From Tubulanus polymorphus (taxonomy: Eukaryota > Nemertea > Palaeonemertea > Tubulaniformes > Tubulanidae), in contig NC_134026.1 of NCBI RefSeq assembly GCF_964204645.1, positions 14,470,450 through 14,534,449 on the forward strand: a stretch of DNA of 64,000 nt, given 5' to 3'. Positions within the stretch are counted from its first letter, which is position 1, and each line of letters starts with the position of its first letter. A program made the position numbers and the translations under genes. Below the pieces are notes generated by a model that was not told the origin of the DNA, did not search any database, and saw nothing but the letters and a program-made list of their open reading frames with translations. This document shows positions 63,991-64,000 of this stretch, piece after piece.

Positions 63991-64000
63991 ATTTTCAACA

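Overview
The window is metazoan nuclear DNA. Four plus-strand exons of ALDH18A1 (P5C synthase), with intact reading frame, matching intron phases and splice sites, are spread over 24.8 kb. The rest is almost all mobile DNA: Penelope-like elements, CR1-type LINEs, BEL/Pao, a Ty3/Gypsy element with an envelope gene, an ISL2EU/PIF-Harbinger-type DNA transposon, SINEs and foldback repeats. This set suggests a marine invertebrate, perhaps a mollusc or another lophotrochozoan; the species cannot be read from the sequence.

The main content is a family of decayed, AT-rich elements resembling integrated linear-DNA viruses. They are called HPE here (hairpin-ended PolB element; a label for this answer only). 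About ten copies or fragments are present: A 1-5958 (-), B 6933-8695 (-), F 13404-13972 (+), G 14284-20204 (+), H 20205-24799 (+, split by a Penelope element), E 24947-26530 (-), I 28719-31030 (+), J 31739-36765 (-, divergent lineage, split twice), C 37862-45249 (+, split by the ISL2EU element) and D 49289-54680 (+). Aligning copies gives a gene order starting at one end: a 65-150 bp imperfect palindrome; a zinc-finger/HNH/type-B DNA polymerase gene; a small gene placed either before or after the polymerase; gene 4 (about 260 aa); small genes 5-8, three of them hydrophobic; large gene 9; gene 10 with a C-terminal membrane segment; gene 11, coiled coil plus membrane domain; and the start of gene 12. 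I see no retroviral-type integrase or packaging ATPase in these fragments, so assignment to Maverick/Polinton-like elements is an inference from the polymerase. Nearly every HPE gene is broken.

Layout. 1-8.7 kb: copies A and B with a foreign stretch between. 8.7-12.1 kb: intronic repeats. 12.15 kb: ALDH18A1 exon. 13.4-24.8 kb: copies F, G and H, with a LINE and a Penelope element inserted. 24.9-26.5 kb: copy E. 26.6-27.0 kb: two exons. 28.4-31.0 kb: BEL scrap and copy I. 31.7-36.8 kb: copy J, which carries a polymerase intein relic, a Penelope element and a foldback repeat. 36.85 kb: fourth exon. 37.9-45.2 kb: copy C around the 4.1 kb ISL2EU element. 45.2-49.3 kb: small repeats. 49.3-54.7 kb: copy D, the most complete polymerase. 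54.7-57.1 kb: BEL/Pao pol and a SINE. 60.2-64 kb: Gypsy integrase with chromodomain and an intact envelope ORF, running off the right edge.

The points that most deserve a second look are the palindromic ends, whose arms differ between copies yet match within a copy (one in the opposite orientation); the relocated small gene and an opposite-strand gene that separate two lineages; a shared T-run plus ATAAATG signal before the later genes; and the intein relic at the polymerase catalytic motif.
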